Source of the DNA: JABDIY01 sp963751955
GTDB taxonomy: Bacteria; Actinomycetota; Acidimicrobiia; Acidimicrobiales; SZUA-35
DNA: 64,000 nucleotides
NCBI GenBank assembly: GCA_963751955.1
Contig: CAVVWM010000002.1
Span: 744,001-808,000, forward strand
Reading direction: 5' to 3'
Shown here: piece by piece, positions 1-7,928 of the stretch
How positions within the stretch are numbered: position 1 is the stretch's first letter
Layout of the letters: each line of letters opens with the position of its first letter
The notes under the pieces: model-generated
Database searches by the model: none
What the model saw: the letters and a program-made list of their open reading frames with translations, nothing else
Told to the model about the DNA's origin: nothing
Translations under genes and position numbers: made by a program

Positions 1-603
1 GTCGACTCGACGCGGATCAAGACTGGAAACCTGCACGAAGACGACTGGACCCGAATAGCCCATGCCACGGGAACTTTGGCTGAAACACCTATCTATATCG
101 ATGATCATCCTCAGACGTCGATAATGGAGATTCGGGCGAAAGCTCGAAGACTGAAAAGCACCATCGGGGATCTTGGATTGGTCGCGGTTGATTACGTGCA
201 GCTCATGAGTGGTCGAGCCAACAGCGAAAGCCGTCAGCAGGAGGTGTCTGAGATCAGCCGGAACCTCAAGATCCTGGCTCGCGAGCTCGAGTGTCCGGTC
301 ATCGCACTCGCCCAGCTCAATAGGAAGCTGGAGGACCGAGCGGACAAACGGCCGATGCTCAGCGACCTGAGGGAATCAGGAAGCTTGGAACAAGACGCTG
401 ATGCGGTCTTCTTTCTGTATCGCGATGAGCAGTACAACGCCGACTCTCAAGATGCAGGTATGGCTGAAGTGATCGTTGCCAAACACCGAAGTGGACCTAC
501 CGGCACCGTCAAGTTGGCCTTCTTGGGACGCTTCACCCGTTTTGAGAACATGGCCCAGCGACCGGATCCCGTCGGTTTACCCCGGGGTGCCGACGAGTTC
601 TAG
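1..603 (+). CDS. dnaB: Replicative DNA helicase DnaB, C-terminal part
   Basis: Only the last 200 residues are present; the frame is open to the left edge, so start and Walker A lie outside. DnaB is the hexameric 5'-3' helicase that unwinds DNA at the replication fork. The visible part matches the RecA-like motor: the Walker B strand LVAVDYVQLM, followed by the segment ISRNLKILARELECPVIALA with LNRKLEDR, and LRESGSLEQDADAVFFLYR, all hallmarks of DnaB. The tail after KHRSGPTGTVKLAF is the usual short C-terminus. No intein is seen in this part. Its stop codon overlaps the stop of the convergent gene at 600-914. Identification is firm from the motifs. Confidence 0.95.
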   Translation, partial: VDSTRIKTGNLHEDDWTRIAHATGTLAETPIYIDDHPQTSIMEIRAKARRLKSTIGDLGLVAVDYVQLMSGRANSESRQQEVSEISRNLKILARELECPVIALAQLNRKLEDRADKRPMLSDLRESGSLEQDADAVFFLYRDEQYNADSQDAGMAEVIVAKHRSGPTGTVKLAFLGRFTRFENMAQRPDPVGLPRGADEF

Positions 604-914
604 TCGAGCTGAACAAAAACGGCGGGCGGAGGCGCTTCGGGAGAAAGGGGATTCACCGTCGGTGCGGGAGACTGCACTTCCTGGCTCGCTGCCACAACTC
701 CTACGAGGGCTAGGCATGCAGCGACTCCCAGGATGGCCTGGAAGACGAGGCCGGTCGTTCGGCTGCGCTCGGGGACTGCGTATGAGGATGTTAGGACTGC
801 CGACGAACTGCGACGCGTGGGGAGGCGTTCGGTCCTGTGGAACTGGATCTGATTCCGTTCCTTCTGTGACGATCTGATCATCGTCTTTGTTCGTGGCTTC
901 TCTGGATCGAGCAT
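600..914 (-). CDS. Hypothetical single-pass membrane protein
   Basis: I do not recognise a family. The 104-residue product has a basic N-terminal half (many R, K, Q), one hydrophobic segment of about 22 residues (GLVFQAILGVAACLALVGVV), and a short Pro/Ala-rich tail rich in PAPTV and PEAPPP. That layout suggests an inner-membrane anchor with a basic cytoplasmic part. ATG at 914 is preceded at good spacing by AAGGTG, a plausible ribosome binding site. It converges on dnaB, with the two stop codons overlapping. Reality is supported by the membrane segment and RBS but not by homology. Confidence 0.5.
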   Translation of the reverse strand: MLDPEKPRTKTMIRSSQKERNQIQFHRTERLPTRRSSSAVLTSSYAVPERSRTTGLVFQAILGVAACLALVGVVAASQEVQSPAPTVNPLSPEAPPPAVFVQLD

Positions 915-1366
915 GAACGCACCTTGCTGCTTGTTACTGCTATCGACATCAAACCAGCCGTACTTAAGTGGGTCGATCTACCCGGTGCTGTCCCTTCGAG
1001 GGCCCTTCGCGCTCGCTTCTGGGTCTTCTTCCTCGGCGCTGGCGCGCCTCGTCCAATCGGCCCGCGTCAGCGATGAAGGGTCTGACCCTAATGCCATGTG
1101 CGCCGGCGGGAGGGGCGAGACCGCAGCGTTGCCTTCGGTTCAGAGTCCGAAGCCAGGAACCTCCGTGGCAGCGGGCAGGCTGCAGGCGGAATAAGCAGTG
1201 CGAGGGCCACCGGCTCCTCTGCCCGAAGGCAGAGGTGGCGATGCGTGTGGAGGGAGTTGGTAACCCCCGCACTACTCGATACATCCGGTGTGGGCGATGA
1301 CCACCGGTTGCTAGAGAAGTAACGGAATTGTTCCGATGAACCTTGAGCGGAAAGTTTGCTCGATCG
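915..1366. other. 452-bp gap with a candidate structured RNA
   Basis: No convincing protein gene is seen. Overlapping ORFs occur on both strands here, but none has a recognisable domain or a good start. Positions 1198-1310 contain nested complementary segments: 1198-1206 pairs with 1264-1272, an internal 8-bp hairpin lies near 1215-1235, and CCGGTG/CACCGG pair near 1286-1308. On the minus strand the internal loop becomes the very stable C(UUCG)G tetraloop, and a mismatch in the outer helix becomes a G-U pair. I checked by eye for tmRNA, RNase P and SRP signatures and saw none. Confidence 0.4.
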
Positions 1367-1567
1367 CTAGGTAAGCATGCTGACCAAGGCCCACACCGCC
1401 GCGACCGTGCCGATGGCTATTTGAATCACGCTTCGTCCCAGCGGTGGCCTCGCAAGATTGCCATCCTTGGGGTTTGACGGCGGCTTGACCAGCGCCATCA
1501 GAGTCCCGACGGCCAGCGCGCCGCCCAGGGCGAGAAGGAGCAATGGAAGAAGATTGTCGCCGAACAT
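1367..1567 (-). CDS. Small hydrophobic membrane protein (66 aa)
   Basis: Two predicted membrane segments (LLPLLLLALGGALAVGTLMAL and VIQIAIGTVAAVWALVSML) flank a short hydrophilic loop rich in Pro, Lys and Arg. No family is recognised. The ATG at 1567 lies five bases after the MFS carrier stop at 1573, so it is the last gene of the operon that starts with the Nudix gene at 4240. It may be an accessory subunit of the carrier, but that is only context. It is short, so it could be missed by gene finders; the amphipathic layout argues that it is real. Confidence 0.65.
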   Translation of the reverse strand: MFGDNLLPLLLLALGGALAVGTLMALVKPPSNPKDGNLARPPLGRSVIQIAIGTVAAVWALVSMLT

Positions 1568-1572
1568 GCGCC

Positions 1573-2856
1573 TCAGACGATAGTCGGCTGATCGATCGTG
1601 GGACGGATGGCGGGATTGGGGGGTCTCACCAGTAGAGCGTAGAGGGCTGCTGCGACCGGGAGCGACGAGAGCACAACTGCGGCCCGGCCGTAGGAACCGA
1701 ATTGGCTGCGAGCGAGGGAGAGAGTGATCGGTCCCAACGCAGATCCGGCAACAGCCATGAACGTGAGCAGCCCGTTGAGCGAGCCGATGTGGTTAGTGCC
1801 GAACCATTTCGGCAACAGTGCCGACGTCACCACCTTGGCGCAGCCAGCTGTGACGCCCAGGCTGAGGGCGTAGGTGACGACGAGAGGCGCCGAGGTGAGT
1901 GATGATGCCAACATATGGCTACCGGCGAGGAGCGCCATCGAAAGGGCGGGTAGGACACGACCGTTGGTCCGATCTACGACCCAACCCAGCCCCAGCGTGG
2001 CAGCGGTTGAGCCAGCGATTTGGGGCAGGAACATCTGCGCCGCTTCGTCCTTGGTGAGTCCGTTCTGAACCAGCAGATCGATGGCATGAAAGTTCAGTCC
2101 GGTTATCAGCATGCTTGTGAGGGTGCTCACGATCACGATCAGCCAGAAGCCGGGCTGGGTGATGGCCTGGGACCTCGAGTAGCCCCAAGAAGCATTCTTG
2201 GGGCTGGTGGAATGGTGTTCATGGGCATGTCCATCGGGAACCTGGCCGACGTCGGATGGTCTACTGACCAGCCCAAACCAGCCCAGCGGGAGCAAAACCG
2301 CAGGGACGGCTATAGCTGCTATGACCCAGGCCTGCCGCCAGCCGTACCGATTGATTGCGGCGTTGAGCACGATCGGGCTGAGAGCGATACCAGCTGCCAC
2401 TCCGATCGTCGTCAGCCCGATGGCTCGCCCGCGAAGCCGATCGAACCACACCGCCACCGTGACATTCGAGATCATCGAGAGGCTGCCCTGTCCCAGCATT
2501 CGGATGAAGACAAAACCTGCCGCCAACCAGACCCAGTTCTGGACCAACGACATGTTGAGCAGAGCCAGGCCGAACAGAAAGCTGACAACCAGGAGCGCCG
2601 TGCGTACCCCGTATTGGTCTATCCGTTGGCCGACCAGCGGCATAGCCGTAGCACCAAGCAACGTGCCGATCAGGTAGGCGAACGACACGCTGGTCTGCGT
2701 AAGCGACAAGTCGTCTACGAAGTAGTCGACGAATACCGACACGCCAACGGTTTGGCCAGGACCCGTGAGAGCACCGGCAACGACTGCAATGACGACCATC
2801 CGCCAGCCGAGAAACCGGCCGGCTGTGGGCGTTGGTCGCTGGGAGGTGACAATCAC
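1573..2856 (-). CDS. Major facilitator superfamily transporter
   Basis: A 427-residue integral membrane carrier with about 12 hydrophobic segments and the two-halves layout of MFS proteins. The loop after TM2 reads GQRIDQYGVRTALL, and the second half has the related GWVVDRTNGRVLPA, both matching the MFS signature G-x3-D-x-G-x-R/K. A His-rich central loop (GHAHEHHS, about residues 208-215) separates the halves. Overall it resembles the oxalate/formate antiporter and monocarboxylate groups, so an organic acid substrate is possible but unproven. ATG at 2856 overlaps the preceding gene's stop (ATGA at 2853-2856), implying coupled translation with the upstream genes. Confidence 0.9.
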   Translation of the reverse strand: MIVTSQRPTPTAGRFLGWRMVVIAVVAGALTGPGQTVGVSVFVDYFVDDLSLTQTSVSFAYLIGTLLGATAMPLVGQRIDQYGVRTALLVVSFLFGLALLNMSLVQNWVWLAAGFVFIRMLGQGSLSMISNVTVAVWFDRLRGRAIGLTTIGVAAGIALSPIVLNAAINRYGWRQAWVIAAIAVPAVLLPLGWFGLVSRPSDVGQVPDGHAHEHHSTSPKNASWGYSRSQAITQPGFWLIVIVSTLTSMLITGLNFHAIDLLVQNGLTKDEAAQMFLPQIAGSTAATLGLGWVVDRTNGRVLPALSMALLAGSHMLASSLTSAPLVVTYALSLGVTAGCAKVVTSALLPKWFGTNHIGSLNGLLTFMAVAGSALGPITLSLARSQFGSYGRAAVVLSSLPVAAALYALLVRPPNPAIRPTIDQPTIV

Positions 2857-3545
2857 TGGAAGAACCGTTTGAGGATCGGTACAGGAAACACCCCGCGAAG
2901 ATCACTTTCCTCAAACTCGTTAGATATGTCACTCGCTTCGTAGCTCTCGGTCCGGTTGACCCTTCGGACGATCTTGCTATGAACGGCACCGGTTGTTGCG
3001 TCGAAACAGTAATCGGTCTCAAGGCCGTAGTCAGAAGTGACCGGACCTCTGGAGAGGTCGAGCCGCAGCTCGTAGCACCCGGATCGGGCGGTGAACCTCA
3101 CCCGGTAACTCCAGGTCTCACCGATCAGGAGGTTGCGCAACTGTGCTTCACGCTCCTGAGACGTGGCGACCGGCACCGCAGGGGTGCAGAACAACTCGCT
3201 CAGGGTTTGCCGACAGGTCTCGGTTTCGCCGTCGCGTTCGTAGATGATGGAACTGTCTCGATTGACCAGGCGCTCGCCATCGCGCTGCACAACGACGTCT
3301 TCAGTAAACGCGGCAACCCCGTTCCCTGTAAGGCCTACGTTGGCAAATGCGATGTAGTCGGCATCCTGACTGGTCCGCCAGGCGCTGAGGAAGCTTTCGA
3401 CTGCATCGGGCTCGGCCGCAGGTGAGTTCGAGAGATCGACGTCATCCGACAATTCGGTTTGTGTCAGAACCAAGATTCGCCAGGCGAAGAAACCGCACAG
3501 CCCGAGCAGCGCGGCGAGAACTACGGCCAGGACCCTTGTGCTCAT
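2853..3545 (-). CDS. Hypothetical membrane-anchored protein
   Basis: Start chosen at ATG 3545, which overlaps the Nudix stop as ATGA (3542-3545); the longer upstream reading is Arg-rich shadow of the Nudix gene. The 230-residue product begins MSTRVLAVVLAALLGLCGFF, an uncleaved signal anchor or signal peptide, then a soluble domain outside the membrane. The domain has four cysteines (CRQTL, FCTPA, SGCYEL, DYCFDA) that could form two disulfides and a C-terminal part rich in alternating polar and hydrophobic strands, vaguely lipoprotein-like. No family is recognised. Its stop overlaps the MFS start, so it is locked into the operon. Confidence 0.75.
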   Translation of the reverse strand: MSTRVLAVVLAALLGLCGFFAWRILVLTQTELSDDVDLSNSPAAEPDAVESFLSAWRTSQDADYIAFANVGLTGNGVAAFTEDVVVQRDGERLVNRDSSIIYERDGETETCRQTLSELFCTPAVPVATSQEREAQLRNLLIGETWSYRVRFTARSGCYELRLDLSRGPVTSDYGLETDYCFDATTGAVHSKIVRRVNRTESYEASDISNEFEESDLRGVFPVPILKRFFQ

Positions 3546-4240
3546 CGGCGTTCGTAAGCCCAGTTTCCCTCGGCCATGATCAACCGGTTGCGTCCTCCTG
3601 GTTGATTGACCCTGGATGGTTCTCCATAGGCGACGTCGCCCTCCCACGCGAGGATGATCGGATCCCCTGGGATCGGATAGGTAACGAACCTTGGTGGTTC
3701 GACCTGCCCCGCCGAAGCCACTGCCGCTGCGACCGAATCGAATCGGTTCAGCTCGTGAAGTGTGATCCAAGTTGGCGGAATCAGTTCGATCTCGCCAACT
3801 CGGTGAAGCTCCAACGCCGTGTTGGGCCGGAGCCAACGATGTTCATGGATCTCTCCCATGTCGATCTCGACATCGGTGTCAGGGGCGTCGCCGATGAAGA
3901 ACCAGGTCCCAAAACGTCGCTTCTTTCCTTCGACAACCATTGCGCTCATGGGTGGCGGGACCCAATAGCTCCAGACGCCTAGTGCACGGCCCACGATGTT
4001 GAGGCCTGTTTCCTCTGCCGACTCACGGATTGCTGCCGATTGCGCCCGGCTGAGTTCGTCATGGCCAGAGTCATCGTCGTCCACTCGCCCGCCGGGGAAG
4101 ACCCATGCACCGCCGAAGGCGATCTTGCTGTTGCGCCGCAACATCAGCACTTCGAAGCCGTCAGCTCGGTCTCGGCCCAGAATCACTGTGGCCGCCGGGA
4201 TCAGTTCTTCGTCTTCTGGCGAGCTTGGATCAGTGGCCAT
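3542..4240 (-). CDS. Nudix hydrolase
   Basis: A Nudix-fold pyrophosphohydrolase of 232 residues; such enzymes cleave nucleoside diphosphates linked to another group, including CoA. The core reads GGAWVFPGGRVDDDD followed by an 8-residue insertion and then AAIRESAEETGL, which supplies REx2EExG. The longer spacing inside the Nudix box resembles the NUDT19/CoA-pyrophosphatase group, so CoA or acyl-CoA is a possible substrate, fitting the acyl-CoA genes next door. Start chosen at ATG 4240 because the minus strand carries TAGTTT seven bases before it, the leaderless pattern seen throughout this window. First gene of a four-gene overlapping operon. Confidence 0.85.
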   Translation of the reverse strand: MATDPSSPEDEELIPAATVILGRDRADGFEVLMLRRNSKIAFGGAWVFPGGRVDDDDSGHDELSRAQSAAIRESAEETGLNIVGRALGVWSYWVPPPMSAMVVEGKKRRFGTWFFIGDAPDTDVEIDMGEIHEHRWLRPNTALELHRVGEIELIPPTWITLHELNRFDSVAAAVASAGQVEPPRFVTYPIPGDPIILAWEGDVAYGEPSRVNQPGGRNRLIMAEGNWAYERR

Positions 4241-4247
4241 CTCCACA

Positions 4248-4253
4248 AAACTA
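4248..4253 (-). promoter_or_regulatory. -10 element, leaderless Nudix operon
   Basis: Minus-strand TAGTTT (TANNNT) lies seven bases before the ATG at 4240, placing transcription start at or next to the first codon. No Shine-Dalgarno precedes the ATG. Confidence 0.5.
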
Positions 4254-4400
4254 ACCGCCCAACCAACCCCGCCCCGCTTCATCAAATTCCTGTTCATAGC
4301 CACGTTGGTACGGCTGACAGATGCGCAGAACATCGATGTGCTGTCGACAACACCGAAGTGAACTACAGAACCGAATCGAACCAGACCTGAGGAGAGGCGA

Positions 4401-5381
4401 CTATCGCACCAGGCGCTGGACAATCCGGGTGGCGGTCTCGACCGGTGAGGTGTTGTCACGGATCGCCTTGTCGATCATGGTTCGGACGGCATCTGATGCG
4501 AACTCTGTGGCGTTGATATCGAGGAGCAGTGCTTCTGCTCGGGATCGGACCTCGGCCTCCACCCGAAAGGCTCGCCGCCGCTCCAGCCCGTTCGACGCCC
4601 GAAGGTGGGCCATGTGGGCATGGATTTCGTCGACGGTCGCGGCCGCACCCTCGCCCGAGGTGGCGGTGGACATCACGATCTCGGGTCGAAAGTACGTTCC
4701 GTGCTCATCTACGTCTTGACCGGTTACGTGCGCCAGGTCCAACATGAGTTGAAGATCCCGGCGGGTATCCGACGCACCGGGACGGTCGGCCTTGTTGATC
4801 ACGAACACATCGGCGACCTCGAGCAGTCCGGCTTTGTTGGCCTGGACTGCGTCGCCCATTCCAGGAGTGGCAACTACGACGGCGGTATCTGCGGCAGCTA
4901 CAACGTCGACCTCGACCTGCCCGACGCCGACTGTCTCAACGATGACGGGAGAAAACCCAGCCGCATCAAGAACCCTGACCGCCCCGGGAACGGCGAGGGC
5001 CAGACCGCCCTGGTGCCCCCGAGTAGCCATTGACCTAACGAAGGTACCTTCGGGAACAACGTCGTCCATCCGGATTCGATCCCCGAGAATGGCACCTCCG
5101 GAGATGGGGGAGGAGGGGTCAATCGCCAGTACGGCTGGGCGAAAGCCACGCCGGCACCACTCGGCCAGCAAGCGACCAACGAGTGTCGACTTTCCGGCGC
5201 CGGGAGACCCGGTGATCCCCACCACGTGGGCGTTGCCTCGGAGGGGATGGGTATGGGCGGCTACCTCTTCGGCGTCCACGCCGCCACGTTCAACCAATGT
5301 GAGGAGCCGTCCAACCGCCCGGTTGTCGCCCGCTCTCGCTTTCTCAACCAGTTCCGAGATTGGTAGCGTCCGGTAGCTCAC
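4401..5381 (-). CDS. meaB: MeaB/ArgK-type GTPase, B12-mutase chaperone
   Basis: G3E-family GTPase of 326 residues, the usual length, that loads adenosylcobalamin onto acyl-CoA mutases and protects or repairs them. Walker A is GSPGAGKS (58-65), the invariant AIDPSSPISGGAILGDRIRM follows, then the switch region VRSMATRGHQGGL, ETVGVGQ and the base-specificity motif NKAD near residue 196. ATG at 5381 overlaps the stop of the B12-binding subunit (ATGA at 5378-5381), so it is translationally coupled to the mutase genes. Because the mutase has isobutyryl-type residues (see 5806-7458), this is the split equivalent of the GTPase domain of IcmF. Confidence 0.95.
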   Translation of the reverse strand: MSYRTLPISELVEKARAGDNRAVGRLLTLVERGGVDAEEVAAHTHPLRGNAHVVGITGSPGAGKSTLVGRLLAEWCRRGFRPAVLAIDPSSPISGGAILGDRIRMDDVVPEGTFVRSMATRGHQGGLALAVPGAVRVLDAAGFSPVIVETVGVGQVEVDVVAAADTAVVVATPGMGDAVQANKAGLLEVADVFVINKADRPGASDTRRDLQLMLDLAHVTGQDVDEHGTYFRPEIVMSTATSGEGAAATVDEIHAHMAHLRASNGLERRRAFRVEAEVRSRAEALLLDINATEFASDAVRTMIDKAIRDNTSPVETATRIVQRLVR

Positions 5382-5809
5382 GTGGAGGCGGCCACCGCAG
5401 CTCGGACTACCTGGACAACTGTCTCGGCGGGAGCACCTGGGCCGAGCACGGCGGCAACACCGGCGTTGCGCAGCGCCTCCTCATCCTGGGGCGGGATGAT
5501 GCCGCCTACAATCACCGGCACCTCGATTCCCCGTGCCTTGAGGGCTTTGACCATCTTGGGTGCAAGAGTGAGGTGGCCGGCGTTGTGCATTGACAGACCG
5601 ATCGCGTCTGCATCTTCCTGTTCGACCGCGGCGATGATCGACGAGGTTGTTTGCCGCAACCCGAGATAGATCACTTCCATTCCGGCGTCTCGCAAAATCC
5701 GGGCGACAACTTTCAGCCCTCGGTCGTGGCCGTCGAGACCCAGCTTGGCCAGCACGACACGCAGTCGTGCGCCCGACTCGTCGCCAGCTGTTGATTCGAG
5801 GCCGCTCAC
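5378..5809 (-). CDS. Acyl-CoA mutase small (B12-binding) subunit, IcmB-like
   Basis: A stand-alone cobalamin-binding subunit of 143 residues. It has the DxHxxG motif LGLDGHDRG (near residues 24-32) that supplies the lower axial histidine, and the C-terminal IVGGIIPPQDE loop. The usual SxL motif is here SMHNAGH, a variation worth noting. It should pair with the large subunit encoded just upstream, holding the cofactor over the TIM barrel. Start ATG 5809 overlaps the large-subunit stop, and its stop overlaps meaB, giving a tightly coupled three-gene unit. Family certain; exact substrate depends on the large subunit. Confidence 0.92.
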   Translation of the reverse strand: MSGLESTAGDESGARLRVVLAKLGLDGHDRGLKVVARILRDAGMEVIYLGLRQTTSSIIAAVEQEDADAIGLSMHNAGHLTLAPKMVKALKARGIEVPVIVGGIIPPQDEEALRNAGVAAVLGPGAPAETVVQVVRAAVAAST

Positions 5810-7458
5810 ACGATTGCCTGTTCTGTGTAACGGCCGAACACATCTGCCAGAGTTGCAGTGATCTCGCCCTCGGTGGCGTAGGTCTTCACCGCCTCAATCG
5901 TGGCCGGCATGAGGTTGGTGTCGGGCGATTTTGCTGCAGCCTTCAAATCGGCCAAAGCAGATGCCACGGAATCGCTATTGCGACTTTGTTTGACCTCGCC
6001 TAGCCGTTTCAATTGGATCTCTTCCACGGTCGGGTCGATACGAAGGAGCTCTCGGTTGTCATCGTCGCCGTCGGTGAAGTCGTTGACTCCGACAATAATC
6101 CGCCGACCGGCGTTGACTTCTCGTTCGAATCGGTAGGCGGCGTCGGCGATCTCGCCAACGAAATAGCCGTTCTCGATGCCCTCGTAGCAGCCTTCCAGAA
6201 TTGAGCCTCCTCCGAGATCCAGAAGATGAGCGAAGATCGCCTCGGCCTGCCGCTCCATCTCATCGGTCATCCACTCGACATAGGGGGCACCGCCGAAGGG
6301 GTCCGCAACAGCAGCGACCCCGGTTTCGTATGCAACGATCTGCTGGGTTCTGAGAGCGATCCTGGCAGCATCTTCGGTGGGCAACGCATGGGCCTCGTCG
6401 TAGCTGTCGGTGTGAAGGCTCTGGGTACCACCAGCTGCGGCGGCGAAAGCTTGAAGAGCAACACGAGCGATGTTGATTTCAGGTTGCTGAGCGGTGAGCG
6501 ATACACCAGCAGTCTGTGTGTGGAATCGACACTGCCACGACTTCTCGTTCTTGGCGCCGTAGTGCCCTTTCATCCACCGGGCCCAAATGCGCCGGGCGGC
6601 ACGGAACTTGCCGAGTTCTTCAAAGAAATCGCTGTGGCTGTTGAAAAAGAAGCTCAGCCGCTTGGCGAACTCGTCCACGTCGAGACCGGCAGCGATGGCC
6701 GCTTCCACGTAGGCGAAACCGTTGGCGAGGGTGAAAGCCAGTTCCTGGGCCGCTGTGCTGCCCGCTTCACGAATGTGGTATCCGCTGATCGAGATGGGGT
6801 GCCATCGTGGCATTTCGGCTGTGGTGTAGCTCATCATGTCGGTGATGATCCGCATGCTGGCCCGGGGTGGATAGATGTATTCCTTCTGGGCTTGGTATTC
6901 CTTCAGGATGTCGTTCTGTATCGTGCCGCTGAGGCTTGAACGGTCGATGCCACTCTTCTCGGCCACAGCGACATACTGAGCAAGTGCGATGTTGGCGGGA
7001 CCATTGATGGTCATGCTGGTCGACACCTCGCCGAGATCGATGTCAGCGAAAAGATCCTCCATGTCCGCCAGCGTGTCGATCGCGACGCCGGCCCGACCCA
7101 CTTCACCCTCAGCCCATTCGCTGTCGGAGTCGTAACCCATCAGGGTTGGCATGTCGAAGGCGGTCGAGAGCCCACCGCCGCCATTGCGCAGAATGTCCTT
7201 GAAGCGTGCGTTGGTGTCTTCGGCTGTGCCAAACCCGGCAAACATACGCATGGTCCAAAGCCGCCCCCGGTACATGCCGTGATGGATGCCCCGTGTATAC
7301 GGGAACTGACCGGGGTAGGGAGCATCGCCGTAGATGGGATCGACCGCAACGCCACTCATCGTCTCGAATTGCGCGTCCCGGGTGGCGGTGGCATCGAAGG
7401 CTTCTTGCCACTGTTGACGGGCATCAAGAGAAGAATCGGGGATCCGCTTATCTTCCAT
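5806..7458 (-). CDS. icmA: Acyl-CoA mutase large subunit, isobutyryl-CoA type
   Basis: B12-dependent mutase large subunit (550 aa, no fused B12 domain). Family blocks include MFAGFGTAEDTN, TAFDMPTLMGYDSD, TSMTINGPA, GTIQNDILKEY and RFHTQTAGVSLTAQQPE. In methylmalonyl-CoA mutase Tyr89 and Arg207 hold the carboxylate; here these positions are Phe73 and Gln191, both at a constant offset of 16. That pair is the known signature of isobutyryl-CoA mutase, which interconverts isobutyryl- and butyryl-CoA. 2-hydroxyisobutyryl-CoA mutase has Ile at the first site, so it fits less well. Start ATG 7458 has TACCCT eight bases upstream. A related branched acyl-CoA is a possible alternative substrate. Confidence 0.88.
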   Translation of the reverse strand: MEDKRIPDSSLDARQQWQEAFDATATRDAQFETMSGVAVDPIYGDAPYPGQFPYTRGIHHGMYRGRLWTMRMFAGFGTAEDTNARFKDILRNGGGGLSTAFDMPTLMGYDSDSEWAEGEVGRAGVAIDTLADMEDLFADIDLGEVSTSMTINGPANIALAQYVAVAEKSGIDRSSLSGTIQNDILKEYQAQKEYIYPPRASMRIITDMMSYTTAEMPRWHPISISGYHIREAGSTAAQELAFTLANGFAYVEAAIAAGLDVDEFAKRLSFFFNSHSDFFEELGKFRAARRIWARWMKGHYGAKNEKSWQCRFHTQTAGVSLTAQQPEINIARVALQAFAAAAGGTQSLHTDSYDEAHALPTEDAARIALRTQQIVAYETGVAAVADPFGGAPYVEWMTDEMERQAEAIFAHLLDLGGGSILEGCYEGIENGYFVGEIADAAYRFEREVNAGRRIIVGVNDFTDGDDDNRELLRIDPTVEEIQLKRLGEVKQSRNSDSVASALADLKAAAKSPDTNLMPATIEAVKTYATEGEITATLADVFGRYTEQAIV

Positions 7459-7466
7459 GGCTGTTC

Positions 7467-7476
7467 AGGGTACTTC
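7467..7476. promoter_or_regulatory. Overlapping divergent -10 elements
   Basis: Minus-strand TACCCT (7467-7472) lies eight bases from the mutase ATG at 7458. Plus-strand TACTTC (7471-7476) lies seven bases from the ferredoxin ATG at 7484. The two share the TA at 7471-7472, so one melted site could serve both directions. The plus-strand element lacks the final T and is weaker. Confidence 0.4.
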
Positions 7477-7483
7477 GCAAGCT

Positions 7484-7816
7484 ATGGCACAGATAAATGT
7501 TGGTGATCGGTCCTTCGACGTTGCGGATGGCATTCGGCTCGTACTCGCACTCGAGGACAACGGTGTGGACGTTCTCCATCGCTGCGGCGGGAATGCCGCG
7601 TGCACTACCTGCCGGGTGCACTTCACCGAAGGAGAGCCCGAGGATATGCGGGATCCCGAACGGGACGTACTCGAAAAGCGTGACCTGCTCGGGCAGGTCC
7701 GATTGTCGTGTCAGATCCTCACCGCCGGCACCATGTCGGTAGAGCCGGTGATGAGAGTGAGTAGCTCCGACTTCGACGAGCCAGGCGGCCGCCCCACCGA
7801 CGACATGGCTCCCTAG
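7484..7816 (+). CDS. [2Fe-2S] ferredoxin
   Basis: Plant/adrenodoxin-type [2Fe-2S] electron carrier of 110 residues. Cysteines Cys34, Cys40, Cys43 and Cys76 in CGGNAACTTC and LSCQI give the C-x5-C-x2-C...C ligand set. Start chosen at ATG 7484 (MAQINVG), which is the normal N-terminus; an upstream ATG at 7457 overlaps the divergent mutase start and would add nine unlikely residues. The acidic C-terminus beyond the last ligand is unusual only in length. Redox partner unknown. A copy of the 114-bp repeat family begins directly after its stop. Confidence 0.92.
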   Translation: MAQINVGDRSFDVADGIRLVLALEDNGVDVLHRCGGNAACTTCRVHFTEGEPEDMRDPERDVLEKRDLLGQVRLSCQILTAGTMSVEPVMRVSSSDFDEPGGRPTDDMAP

Positions 7817-7928
7817 GTAGTCCCTCCGGGGGCCCTCCTCGCTCGCCTGTTGCTTTCTGGCCTCCGCTCGCCTGCAGGCCTCGGGGGCCACGTTCTCACT
7901 CGGGCCTGGCGGCCCTCGCTTCGTGGTC
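7817..7928 (+). repeat. Single copy of repeat family A (114-bp type)
   Basis: GC-rich stretch starting one to three bases after the ferredoxin stop. It begins with TCCCTCCGGGGGCCCTCC then CGCTCGCC, and contains CTCACTCGGGCCTGGCGGCC followed by CTCGCTTC. The same words occur, in the same order, in the minus-strand array at 45146-45427 behind the ecm stop. The inner segment differs from those copies, so it is a diverged single unit. GGGCC/GGCCC can form a small hairpin. It also separates the ferredoxin from the convergent XRE gene. Confidence 0.75.

Noticed and set aside
968..1300. 110-aa ORF and its antisense partner
   Set aside because: Arg/Ser-rich, no motif, overlapping ORFs on both strands; the region fits a structured RNA better.
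600..1366. tmRNA, RNase P RNA or SRP RNA in the dnaB gap
   Set aside because: None of their conserved sequence blocks is visible on either strand.
2020..2943. 307-aa ORF antisense to the MFS gene
   Set aside because: Hydrophilic mirror of a membrane protein gene, no domain, no start signal.
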